Source: CAKSHC01 sp045594545 (lineage in GTDB: Bacteria > Bacillota > Clostridia > Oscillospirales > UMGS1783). Taken from it: a stretch of DNA of 18,782 bases. The position numbers and the translations under genes were made by a program. The notes below the pieces were generated by a model. It was not told the DNA's origin. It did not search any database and was given only the letters and a program-made list of their open reading frames with translations. The stretch covers positions 1-18,782 of the forward strand of contig JAZNYQ010000077.1 in the NCBI GenBank assembly GCA_045594545.1. The letters run 5' to 3'. Shown here piece by piece: positions 1-7,331 of this stretch (position 1 is its first letter; every line of letters begins with the position of its first letter).

Positions 1-1090
1 CGGCCGCCAAGCCAAAGGCCGCCAATGCCGCAAGAGCCAACACCGCCACAAACGGCGTCAATAACAATAACCACAGCACCTTATCCGGCACACCGGACAA
101 AATTAACAGCGCGGCATAGGGAATCAGGGAAAACAACATGGCCGCTTCCGAATACGGAACCAATAAGAAACAGAGAATGTCAAGCCCATCCACAAAATTC
201 TTTTTCATGCGGATGCAGGCATCCTTCCACAGTTTACGGAAACATTGCACGCCGCCCACTTCCCAACGGCGGAACTGAGAGAAGAAAAAGCGGGGCTTGG
301 TCGGCTGTTCGTCATAAAATTTTGCATCCTGAATGACGCCGATCTTATATCCTTTCATACGAGCCATACAGGAAAATTCGCCGTCTTCGGTCATCGTTGA
401 GGTCTGCCACCCATTCCGTAAAATCTCCCGACGGACGGCAAAGCCTGTCCCATAGATCATACAAGACATCCCGTTACTGCACCGCACAGCATTATACATG
501 CGCATGATCAACGACCAGAAAATATCATAGCATCCGCTAACCACCGAATCAAACGGGTTCTTAGCGGTACGCCAACCGCTGACCACATCCAATCCGGCAT
601 GCAATCCACCGCTCATTTTCTTAAGAAAATCGGGCGGCAACAGGTTGTCGGCATCGATCACCAGATAGGCATCAAACGCTTCGCCGTAGGTTTGGTTGAC
701 ATGATCGGTGAGTGCTTCAAGGGCAAAGCCCTTGCCTTTGTGCGTTTGGTCAAAGCGCTCCAACACTTCACAACCACGGTCCCGCGCCACCTGTGCGGTA
801 TTATCCTCACAGTTATCCGCGATACAGAATATCTTATACTTATCTTTGGGATATTCTTGTTCTTCGATTGAATCGATCAATTTTCCGATAACTTCTGCTT
901 CATTACGGGCGCAGATAAGCACGGCAAAGGCATGCGGATCCCCTTCCCTACGCTTAGGCTTGCGCAACGGCAACAAGCCACGGACACCGTGAATGACCTG
1001 CCACGCCATGGGGGGCAACCAAATCAGCCCCAGAACGACCAGCAAAACGGTACAGATGATCGGGAGTACCTGATACAGAAAAATCTCCAT
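1..1090 (-). CDS. Membrane glycosyltransferase, family GT2 (partial, C-terminus off window)
   Basis: The frame is open from an ATG at 1090 to the left window edge, giving 363 residues with the C-terminus missing. A hydrophobic helix lies at residues 4-27, followed by a GT-A fold. Visible motifs are IADNCEDNTA (90-99), the metal- and nucleotide-sugar-binding DAD (146-148), EDGE with the likely catalytic Asp236, and QFRRW (272-276), which matches the QxxRW acceptor motif of processive GT2 enzymes. Further hydrophobic segments begin near residue 300, so it is an inner-membrane enzyme transferring sugar from a nucleotide donor, probably to a polysaccharide or lipid-linked acceptor. The product cannot be told from sequence. 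The start is supported by the purine-rich AAAGGGGATG just upstream and a good promoter at 1119-1147. Family assignment is secure; substrate is unknown. Confidence 0.9.
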   Translation of the reverse strand, partial: MEIFLYQVLPIICTVLLVVLGLIWLPPMAWQVIHGVRGLLPLRKPKRREGDPHAFAVLICARNEAEVIGKLIDSIEEQEYPKDKYKIFCIADNCEDNTAQVARDRGCEVLERFDQTHKGKGFALEALTDHVNQTYGEAFDAYLVIDADNLLPPDFLKKMSGGLHAGLDVVSGWRTAKNPFDSVVSGCYDIFWSLIMRMYNAVRCSNGMSCMIYGTGFAVRREILRNGWQTSTMTEDGEFSCMARMKGYKIGVIQDAKFYDEQPTKPRFFFSQFRRWEVGGVQCFRKLWKDACIRMKKNFVDGLDILCFLLVPYSEAAMLFSLIPYAALLILSGVPDKVLWLLLLTPFVAVLALAALAAFGLAA

Positions 1091-1118
1091 ATTTCATCCC
1101 CTTTTTGTTTGTGAGACC

Positions 1119-1147
1119 AGTATACCATATTTTGCGCATTTTGTCGA
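1119..1147 (-). promoter_or_regulatory. Sigma-A-type promoter of the GT2 gene
   Basis: Read on the minus strand, TCGACA (1147-1142) is followed by a 17-base spacer and TATACT (1124-1119), each five of six to consensus. A TGG just before the -10 box gives an extended -10. It lies about 30 bases upstream of the GT2 start codon. Confidence 0.6.
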
Positions 1148-1203
1148 GCCGTTATTTGCATACCCGCCATGGTTTATGAAAAAATAACAATGAGGTGAAT
1201 CTT

Positions 1204-1359
1204 ATGAAGAAAAAACGTGTCAACCTGCCGCCTCGTGAGGCACCCTACGAAACCTATGCGCTGGCCGACAAAAAGCGGGAAACGCCTTGGGGGACGACCA
1301 TTCCCACCGAGAGTGCCGTTGATCACATGCGGGACTGGAGCGAGGAAAACAAGCAGTAA
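1204..1359 (+). CDS. Small 51-residue protein, possibly of a clostridial spore-surface family
   Basis: ATG at 1204, TAA at 1357-1359, with GAGGTGA about six bases upstream as ribosome binding site and a strong terminator starting at the stop codon. These flanking signals make it a real gene despite its size. The product starts with a lysine-rich MKKKR segment, has no hydrophobic helix and no cysteine, and its second half carries a pattern (tryptophan, then IPTESAV, then a tryptophan and EEN near the end). This resembles the small clostridial proteins annotated as DUF3787 or CDIF630_02480-type spore surface proteins. That link is from memory of the pattern and is tentative. I found no convincing sigma-A promoter in 1091-1203, which fits a sporulation sigma factor but does not prove one. 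It is divergent from the GT2 gene and convergent with ppiC. Confidence 0.72.
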   Translation: MKKKRVNLPPREAPYETYALADKKRETPWGTTIPTESAVDHMRDWSEENKQ

Positions 1360-1386
1360 AAAAGGGATCCGTATGGATCCCTTTTT
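1359..1386. terminator. Two-way rho-independent terminator
   Basis: GGGATCC (1364-1370), loop GTAT, GGATCCC (1375-1381), flanked by a run of A on the left and TTTTT on the right. The symmetry lets it end the 51-residue gene on the plus strand and the ppiC gene on the minus strand. Confidence 0.85.
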
Positions 1387-1391
1387 ACTGT

Positions 1392-2897
1392 TTAATATTT
1401 CTGAACTTCCAGATTGCTGATCAGGTTGTCATCGGTTTCGATGGTGACGGCCTTCTTCAGTTCCTCATATTTGGTCTGATAGGCTTCCTGCAGCAACGTA
1501 GTACGGACCTCGGTCTGCCAGCGAAGCAGATCGTCGCCGACAAAGTAGATAATATGGGTACCGTAATCGGTATCGACTAAGCCGGTATCGCCGCTCATAC
1601 GAGCCTCATCGAAGCACCAGTCGTGAAAGGTTTCGACCATCTGACCGGGATACACACCCTGATACAGACCGCCATTATAATAATTGCTGTCCTCGGTATA
1701 GCGCATGGCCAACTCAGCAAAGGACTGTTCGGACTTGTCGCCCTTCTGCCACTGGTCATAATATTTTTGAGCCGTCTTGCGAGCCTGTTCGGCGGTAACA
1801 GAGCCTTCCACCACGCTAACAAGCAGGTGCCGGACACTGACGGTTTCTTCTTCCTGCAGATACTTAGCCTTATCGAGCATATACACGGTATAGGTCTTAG
1901 CACTCTCGTCATGCACGACCTTGGTATTGCCTACCTTGGTAGCATCGTTAAAGAGCCACTCGCTGCCCTCATTATCCTTGGTGTAAGTGCCGGCCGTGGT
2001 CTTATGGGTATCGACATTGATTTCGGCCTTCTCTTCCCCTTCCTTGGGCTCCTCGGCAATCGACTCAAGATATGCCTTCAGTTCAGCCTTGAAATCACCG
2101 GCGGCGGCCAATTTATCGGCCTGCTTCTTCGCGTCATCCTTGGAGACAGCGCCCTCTTTGAGGGTTTCGCCCTCAGCAGGCACTTCATAGGTAAAGGCGT
2201 AGCTGTAATAATCCACTTTCAAAACATTGAGAGGATTCTTCTCGTAGTATTCCTCGATCTTCTCCTTGTCCGGCATCAGATCGTTTTCAACGGCCAACTG
2301 GTACTTGGTAGCCAGCAGGGACAGTTCCATACAATCCTTAACGTCCTGCTCGTTGACGCCTTGGGCATAGCGACCGACATTGGCATACGAAACCTTAGCA
2401 CGCTCGGCTACGACTGTTTTCTCAGCATCGGTCAGTTCCACACCGTTCGCCTTAGCATTCTCGCACAAAACCAAGAGATTCTCCACATTATCCTTAGCGG
2501 CATCGGCAAAATACTGGAACCATGTGATGCTTTGATTATCGGCATCGGTGGTATACTGCTCCTTCAGAGGTTTCGATGTATCCAGACCGGTATACTGGAG
2601 ATAGTCGCCGTAGGTATTGAGGTAGTTGGCATACTGGCTGAAGATGAGATAGCTCATCATGCTGCCGTTGATGGCATAATTTTCGGTCTTCATCACCGTT
2701 TGTCCTCGCTGGACGGCACCCGAATTGCGGTAGACGTTGACGCCGATCATGGCACCAATACCGATCAGGAGCACAACCACGGTGGCGATGGCCACGATGA
2801 AGTTGATTCTCTGCTGTTTCTTTTTGGCTTGCTCACGCTCGATCTGCACGGCCTTTTTCTCCGCATAGTTGGCGCGGCTTCTTGCACCTTTTCCCAT
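1392..2897 (-). CDS. Membrane-anchored parvulin-type peptidyl-prolyl cis-trans isomerase
   Basis: The protein has 501 residues. Residues 1-32 are highly charged (Lys, Arg, Glu, Gln) and would lie in the cytoplasm; residues 33-53 form one transmembrane helix; the rest would be outside the membrane. A PpiC/parvulin rotamase domain spans about 353-454, starting VRHLLVSV and ending YGTHIIYFVG with a SFAELAMRYTEDS segment between, all typical of the family. The central part, about 60-350, is the long alpha-helical chaperone-like arm seen in PrsA/SurA-like proteins. Unlike PrsA there is no lipobox cysteine: anchoring is by an uncleaved helix behind a basic tail. The likely role is folding of exported proteins at the outer membrane face. 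The ribosome binding site is AGAAAGGAAC. It follows the topoisomerase A gene after 78 bases with no visible terminator, so co-transcription is likely. Confidence 0.9.
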   Translation of the reverse strand: MGKGARSRANYAEKKAVQIEREQAKKKQQRINFIVAIATVVVLLIGIGAMIGVNVYRNSGAVQRGQTVMKTENYAINGSMMSYLIFSQYANYLNTYGDYLQYTGLDTSKPLKEQYTTDADNQSITWFQYFADAAKDNVENLLVLCENAKANGVELTDAEKTVVAERAKVSYANVGRYAQGVNEQDVKDCMELSLLATKYQLAVENDLMPDKEKIEEYYEKNPLNVLKVDYYSYAFTYEVPAEGETLKEGAVSKDDAKKQADKLAAAGDFKAELKAYLESIAEEPKEGEEKAEINVDTHKTTAGTYTKDNEGSEWLFNDATKVGNTKVVHDESAKTYTVYMLDKAKYLQEEETVSVRHLLVSVVEGSVTAEQARKTAQKYYDQWQKGDKSEQSFAELAMRYTEDSNYYNGGLYQGVYPGQMVETFHDWCFDEARMSGDTGLVDTDYGTHIIYFVGDDLLRWQTEVRTTLLQEAYQTKYEELKKAVTIETDDNLISNLEVQKY

Positions 2898-2932
2898 AGT
2901 ACTTAAGTTCCTTTCTCTTTTGGGTTTAATTT

Positions 2933-2938
2933 ATTATA
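2933..2938 (-). promoter_or_regulatory. Possible -10 box upstream of the prolyl isomerase
   Basis: The minus strand shows a perfect TATAAT here, 36 bases before the start codon, but no good -35 hexamer at the right distance. A heptamer CGTTATA occurs twice on the minus strand with a 12-base period, the second copy overlapping this box. It may be a weak internal promoter of the topoisomerase operon. Confidence 0.25.
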
Positions 2939-2975
2939 ACGGATTCTATAACGCTTTGTGTGACGAGTTTCTGAA

Positions 2976-5150
2976 TTATTCCAATTTCAGTTGCTGTGAA
3001 GTATCATTTTCGCCCAATAATTTCGGTGCGGCGGGCAGGGATTTGGAGCGATACAGGTGCTCCTTATTCAATCTTCCCTTTTCATATTCTTCTACCGCCA
3101 GAACCGCCTGCTTTTTCCCCAAGGTAATGACATTCGTGCCCTGCGATGAACGCAACTGTTTATAGGGCATGAGCGCCGAGCTTACCACCAAAGCACGACC
3201 GGCGTCGGTCACGATCATATACTCGGCATCGGTCTTTGTGGTAAAGAAGGCAATCGGTGTCAGCTTCTCACAATAGGCTTTAAGCAATTTTTTTCGATTA
3301 TTCTTGGTAGCAAAAGAGGTCAGATCGGTCTTGATCGCGCGACCGCCCTCATAGAAGATGATGAGTTTTTCCGAATAATCATAGGTAACGGCCGTATACA
3401 GCACCCTTTCGTCAGGATCCATCTTCAAGACGCCGGGCAGATAGTCGCCAAGCACGGAAGCTTTACTGTCATTAAAATCATAGACGTGGGCTTTATAAGC
3501 CTGACATTTATCGGTAAAGACGATCAGTTCGGCTTTATTGCTGGCCTCGACCGAGCGAGCCAAACTGTCACCCTCTTTGAATTTCTGCTCACCGCCCATA
3601 CGCAAAGACAGCGGGGTGATCTTTTTGAAATAGCCCTCTTTACTAAAGAACAGCGTAACCGGGTAGTCCTCGATCTCCTGATTTTCTACATACTGGACCA
3701 CCTCGTCCTCAAACAAGATCGAGGAACGACGGGGGCGGCCGTATTTATCGGCGATCCGATTGAGATCCTTGATCATCATGCGGCGGAATTTCGCCTTGCT
3801 TTCCAGCAGTCCTTCGATCTCGGCAATCTCTTTTTGCAGAGTTTCCACTTCCTGTAATTTATTAAGGATATACTCTCGGTTCAAGTGTCTTAATTTGATC
3901 TCGGCAATAAACTCGGCCTGTACCTTATCGATGCCGAACTCGATCATCAAATTGGGGACAACTTCGTTCTCCGCTTCAGTCTGGCGAATAATACGGATCA
4001 CTTCGTCGATATCGAGCAGGATCTTCTTCATCGCTTCAAGCAGATGCAGACGGTCTTTCTTGACGTTCATATCGAAATACAAACGGCGTTTGACACACTC
4101 GGTACGGTAAGCTGTCCACTCTTCCAATATCTCACGCACGCCCATGACACGGGGCATACCGGCGATGAGGATATTGAAGTTACAACCAAAACTGTCTTCC
4201 AACGGAGTCAGTTTATACAGTTTGGTCATCAACTGGTCGGGATCGGTGCCGCGGCGCAGTTCGATCTGGATCTTCAGACCGTTTTTATCGGTCAGATCCT
4301 TAATGTCGGAGATCTCCTTGAGTTTGCCGGCCTTGTAAAGCTCAGCCACTTTATCCACAATGATCTCCACCGAAGTGGTATAGGGGATCTCGGTGATCTC
4401 GATGACGTTCTGTTTTTTATCATAGGTATACTTGGCACGGATGCGGAAGGAGCCGCGACCGGTATTATAGATATTACGCATCTGTTCATGCGACAGAATG
4501 ATCTGACCGCCCGTAGAAAAATCGGGGGCCAACAAGGTGGTCATAATATCATGGTCAGGATTTTCGATCAAGGCCGCCGTCGTGCGGCAGACCTCGGCCA
4601 AGTTAAAGGAGCAGATGTTACTGGCCATACCGACGGCGATACCCATATTGGCATTGACCAACACGTTGGGGAAGGTCGTCGGGAACAGGGTCGGCTCCTG
4701 CATCTGCCCGTCATAACTGTCAACAAAGTCAACCGTGTCCTTATCCATGTCGGCGAACAGTTCGGCGCAGAACGGGTCGAGTTTGCATTCGGTATATCGG
4801 GAGGCGGCATAGGCCATATCCCGTGAATAGTGCTTACCGAAGTTACCTTTGGACTCGATAAAGGGATAGAGCAACGCCTCGTGACCACGGGACAGACGCA
4901 CCAAGGTATCGTAAATAGCCTGGTCGCCGTGGGGGTTGAGTTTCATGGTTTGACCGACGACATTGGCCGACTTGGTCAGTTCCCCTTTAAGCAGACCCAT
5001 TTTATACATGGTATAGAGCAATTTGCGGTGAGATGGCTTAAAGCCGTCGATCTCGGGGATGGCACGGGAGATGATCACGCTCATGGCGTAGGGCATATAG
5101 TTCTCGCGTAGGGTGTCGGTGATCCGTTGTTCCATATAATTCGTTTCCAT
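2976..5150 (-). CDS. Type IIA DNA topoisomerase subunit A (divergent ParC/GyrA-like)
   Basis: This is the DNA breakage-reunion subunit of an ATP-dependent type II topoisomerase. From the ATG at 5150 it has 724 residues, shorter than typical GyrA. The catalytic tyrosine is Tyr119 in ASRYTE, with Arg118 before it. The N-terminal signature reads IPEIDGFKPSHRK, one residue shorter than the usual IPDVRDGLKP form. At the quinolone-contact region, HGDQAIYD (74-81), Gln77 stands where most enzymes have serine, while Asp81 is kept. A coiled arm follows at about 360-480 and a degenerate beta-pinwheel from about 495; no GyrA box (QRRGGxG) is present, so negative supercoiling is unlikely and decatenation or relaxation is more likely. 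An upstream in-frame GTG at 5156 sits directly against the AGGAGG and is rejected as start. The gene overlaps its partner's ribosome-binding and stop region, so the two are coupled. Confidence 0.93.
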   Translation of the reverse strand: METNYMEQRITDTLRENYMPYAMSVIISRAIPEIDGFKPSHRKLLYTMYKMGLLKGELTKSANVVGQTMKLNPHGDQAIYDTLVRLSRGHEALLYPFIESKGNFGKHYSRDMAYAASRYTECKLDPFCAELFADMDKDTVDFVDSYDGQMQEPTLFPTTFPNVLVNANMGIAVGMASNICSFNLAEVCRTTAALIENPDHDIMTTLLAPDFSTGGQIILSHEQMRNIYNTGRGSFRIRAKYTYDKKQNVIEITEIPYTTSVEIIVDKVAELYKAGKLKEISDIKDLTDKNGLKIQIELRRGTDPDQLMTKLYKLTPLEDSFGCNFNILIAGMPRVMGVREILEEWTAYRTECVKRRLYFDMNVKKDRLHLLEAMKKILLDIDEVIRIIRQTEAENEVVPNLMIEFGIDKVQAEFIAEIKLRHLNREYILNKLQEVETLQKEIAEIEGLLESKAKFRRMMIKDLNRIADKYGRPRRSSILFEDEVVQYVENQEIEDYPVTLFFSKEGYFKKITPLSLRMGGEQKFKEGDSLARSVEASNKAELIVFTDKCQAYKAHVYDFNDSKASVLGDYLPGVLKMDPDERVLYTAVTYDYSEKLIIFYEGGRAIKTDLTSFATKNNRKKLLKAYCEKLTPIAFFTTKTDAEYMIVTDAGRALVVSSALMPYKQLRSSQGTNVITLGKKQAVLAVEEYEKGRLNKEHLYRSKSLPAAPKLLGENDTSQQLKLE

Positions 5151-5165
5151 CTTCACCCTCCTTTA
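5151..5165 (-). promoter_or_regulatory. Ribosome binding site overlapping the upstream stop codon
   Basis: On the minus strand the TAA of the B subunit (5165-5163) runs directly into AAAGGAGG (5164-5157), then six bases, then ATG at 5150. This fixes the ATG as the A subunit start and predicts translational coupling that would keep the two subunits near equal amounts. Confidence 0.8.
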
Positions 5166-7145
5166 CGAGATATCGGCCATGTCGATATAGAGCGAGCCGT
5201 ATTCTTTGATATAATCTTTTCGTCCTTGCAGATCATCGCCCAGCAGCACGTCGAACATACGAGCCGTTTCGGCGGCATCGGCGGGGGTGACGCGGATGAG
5301 GCGGCGGGTTTCGGGGTTCATGGTGGTCTGCCACATCATTTCGGGTTCGTTCTCACCCAAACCTTTTGACCGTTGGATCTTGACTTTTTTGCCGTCGAGC
5401 TTGGCAAGCAGATCGGCTTTCGCCTTATCGTCAAAGGCGAAATAGGTATCTTTTCCGCAGGTGATCTCATACAGCGGGGTTTCAGCAATATAAACATAGC
5501 CCTCACGGATCAGCGTAGGCATAAGCCGATAGAACATGGTTAAGATCAAGGCACGGATCTGGTAGCCGTCAACATCGGCATCGGTACATATGATAATGCG
5601 TTTATAGCGCAGGGCGTTCAGGTCAAACAACGACATATCCTTGCCGGCCTTACCCTTGATCTCAACGCCGCAACCCATGACCTTGACCAGATCGGTAATG
5701 ATCTCGCTTTTGAAGATTTTATCGATATCGGTTTTCAAACAGTTGAGGATCTTACCGCGCACCGGCATGATGGCCTGAAAACGGGCATCTCTTCCCTGTT
5801 TACAGGAGCCCAGAGCCGAGTCGCCCTCTACGATATACAGTTCCCTCTCCTCGGGCTTTTTAGACGCGCAATCGACGAATTTGGCGATACGGTTGGTCAT
5901 ATCCACCGTGCCCTGCACCTTCTTCTTATAGTCGGTACGGGCATGGTCGGCCTTTTCGCGGGAGCGCTTATTGATGAGCACCTGATCGGCGATCCGATCA
6001 GCCTGCGCCTTGTTCTCCACAAAATAGATCTGCAGAGCCGATTTGAGATACTCGGTCATGGCCTCTTGAATAAACTTATTATTGATCGCCTTTTTCGTTT
6101 GGTTTTCATATGAGGTCAAGGTTGAGAAACAGTTGGACACCAAAGCCAAGCAATCCTGCACATCGACAAACTTGATCTGGCTTTCATTCTTATTATATTT
6201 GCCCTGTTGTTTGAGATAGGCGTTGATGGCCGACACGAAGGCACTTTGCACCGCCTTATCGGGGGCACCGCCGTGCTCCAAATAGGAACTGTTATGGTAA
6301 TACTCCAATTTCTGGCGCAGAGCCGAGAAGGCAAAAACGACCTGTATCTTTAATTTATATTCGGGCTTGTCCTCCCGATCGCGGCCTTGACGGTCGGCCG
6401 TCAGATTCTGAATTTCGGTGATATTGGTATCCCCCAGAAACTCGGCCATATAATCGACCGGACCGTTGGGATAACAGAATTCCTGCTCACTGAAGGAACC
6501 GTTCTCTTCCTGCCAGCGCAGGACAAACTTGACACCGGCGTTGGTAACGGCCTGACGGCGCATGGTTTCCTCAAAGAAGGACCGCGGAATGACAATATCG
6601 GTAAATACCTTTTTATCGGGCTTAAAGCGGGTCTTGGTACCGGTGGAGCGATAGCGCTTGGGCTCCTTGGACAGCCCGCCGATATTTTTACCGGCCTCGA
6701 AGTGCAGGCTATACTCGAACCCGTCACGGTGTACCGTAACGTCCATATACTCACTGGCATACTGGGTGGCACAGGCGCCCAGACCGTTCAGTCCCAAGGA
6801 ATACTCGTAATTTTCGCCCGAGGCGGTATCGTACTTGCCGCCGGCGTACAACTCGCAATAGACCAGTTCCCAGTTGAACCGTTTTTCTTTTTCATTATAA
6901 TCGACGGGGCAGCCGCGGCCAAAGTCCTCCACCTCAACCGAATGGTCACCGTAATAGGTGACTACGATGCGATCCCCGTGCCCTTCACGGGCTTCGTCGA
7001 TCGAGTTAGACAGGATCTCAAAGACGGCGTGTTGGCATCCTTCCAGACCGTCCGAGCCAAACATGACTCCCGGCCGTTTGCGGACACGCTCCTCGTCTTT
7101 GAGCATGGATATGCTTTCGTTTCCGTATTCTCTCTTTTTAGCCAT
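5163..7145 (-). CDS. Type IIA DNA topoisomerase subunit B (divergent ParE/GyrB-like, ATPase and TOPRIM)
   Basis: The protein has 660 residues from the ATG at 7145. The GHKL ATPase domain carries EILSNSIDEA (43-52; Glu43 catalytic, Asn47 for magnesium), EDFGRG (73-78; Asp74 for adenine) and the glycine loop LGLNGLGA (117-124). The transducer keeps the QTK lysine motif (349-351). TOPRIM shows EGDSALGS (440-447), TDADVDG (521-527) and RSKGLGE (592-598), so Glu440 and Asp522/524/526 can bind catalytic magnesium. Several positions depart from gyrase: Ser46 for Asp, EGDSALG for EGDSAGG, and RSKGLGE for RYKGLGE. These fit a divergent second topoisomerase of Clostridia rather than the main gyrase. 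The frame extends 38 residues upstream of 7145, but that part is Phe/Lys/Ile-rich, overlaps the promoter, and AAAGGAAA lies just upstream of 7145. It pairs with the A subunit 12 bases downstream. Confidence 0.93.
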   Translation of the reverse strand: MAKKREYGNESISMLKDEERVRKRPGVMFGSDGLEGCQHAVFEILSNSIDEAREGHGDRIVVTYYGDHSVEVEDFGRGCPVDYNEKEKRFNWELVYCELYAGGKYDTASGENYEYSLGLNGLGACATQYASEYMDVTVHRDGFEYSLHFEAGKNIGGLSKEPKRYRSTGTKTRFKPDKKVFTDIVIPRSFFEETMRRQAVTNAGVKFVLRWQEENGSFSEQEFCYPNGPVDYMAEFLGDTNITEIQNLTADRQGRDREDKPEYKLKIQVVFAFSALRQKLEYYHNSSYLEHGGAPDKAVQSAFVSAINAYLKQQGKYNKNESQIKFVDVQDCLALVSNCFSTLTSYENQTKKAINNKFIQEAMTEYLKSALQIYFVENKAQADRIADQVLINKRSREKADHARTDYKKKVQGTVDMTNRIAKFVDCASKKPEERELYIVEGDSALGSCKQGRDARFQAIMPVRGKILNCLKTDIDKIFKSEIITDLVKVMGCGVEIKGKAGKDMSLFDLNALRYKRIIICTDADVDGYQIRALILTMFYRLMPTLIREGYVYIAETPLYEITCGKDTYFAFDDKAKADLLAKLDGKKVKIQRSKGLGENEPEMMWQTTMNPETRRLIRVTPADAAETARMFDVLLGDDLQGRKDYIKEYGSLYIDMADIS

Positions 7146-7175
7146 ATCAATTTCCTTTTCTTCACAGATACATTT

Positions 7176-7204
7176 ATTATATAAAATTTTTTCATTAAAT
7201 ACAA
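7176..7204 (-). promoter_or_regulatory. Promoter of the topoisomerase operon
   Basis: On the minus strand TTGTAT (7204-7199), a 17-base AT-rich spacer, then a perfect TATAAT (7181-7176). The -10 box ends 30 bases before the ATG at 7145. It lies inside the longer open frame, which supports the shorter subunit B. Confidence 0.65.
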
Positions 7205-7253
7205 GGGATATTTTTCTAATCGATAAAAGGTATACTTTTTTTACAAAAAACCA

Positions 7254-7282
7254 TTGCATAACTGGGAAAAGAGTGTTAAAAT
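7254..7282 (+). promoter_or_regulatory. Promoter of the pyruvate:ferredoxin oxidoreductase gene
   Basis: TTGCAT (7254-7259), 17-base spacer, TAAAAT (7277-7282), with TG one base before the -10 box giving an extended -10 (TGTTAAAAT). Runs of T and A at 7234-7250 lie just upstream, like an UP element, which fits high expression. Transcription would begin near 7289. Confidence 0.6.
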
Positions 7283-7291
7283 CTATACTGT

Positions 7292-7310
7292 ATGATTATG
7301 TCATAATAAT
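7292..7310 (+). promoter_or_regulatory. Palindrome between promoter and ribosome binding site, candidate operator
   Basis: ATTATG (7295-7300), one base, CATAAT (7302-7307) is a perfect inverted repeat; allowing one mismatch, the symmetry extends to 19 bases (7292-7310). It lies right after the predicted transcription start and before the AGGAGG at 7319-7324, a position suited to repression. The single-base centre recalls the 7-1-7 layout of Fur/PerR-type boxes, but the half-sites do not match those consensus sequences, and it is not a Rex site. It is too AT-rich to be a terminator. Confidence 0.4.
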
Positions 7311-7331
7311 TTCAATATAGGAGGATTTCCA

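Noticed and set aside
1623..2906. 427-codon plus-strand frame opposite the prolyl isomerase
   Set aside because: Low-complexity Ile/Gly/His-rich product, no ribosome binding site, fully antisense to a gene with clear domains.
7146..7259. 38-residue N-terminal extension of topoisomerase subunit B
   Set aside because: It covers the predicted promoter, has AT-rich chance-like composition and no ribosome binding site, whereas 7145 has AAAGGAAA at good spacing.
7254..7331. Rex-type redox operator upstream of nifJ
   Set aside because: I looked for the TTGTTAA...TTAACAA type palindrome and did not find it; only the different ATTATG/CATAAT palindrome is present.
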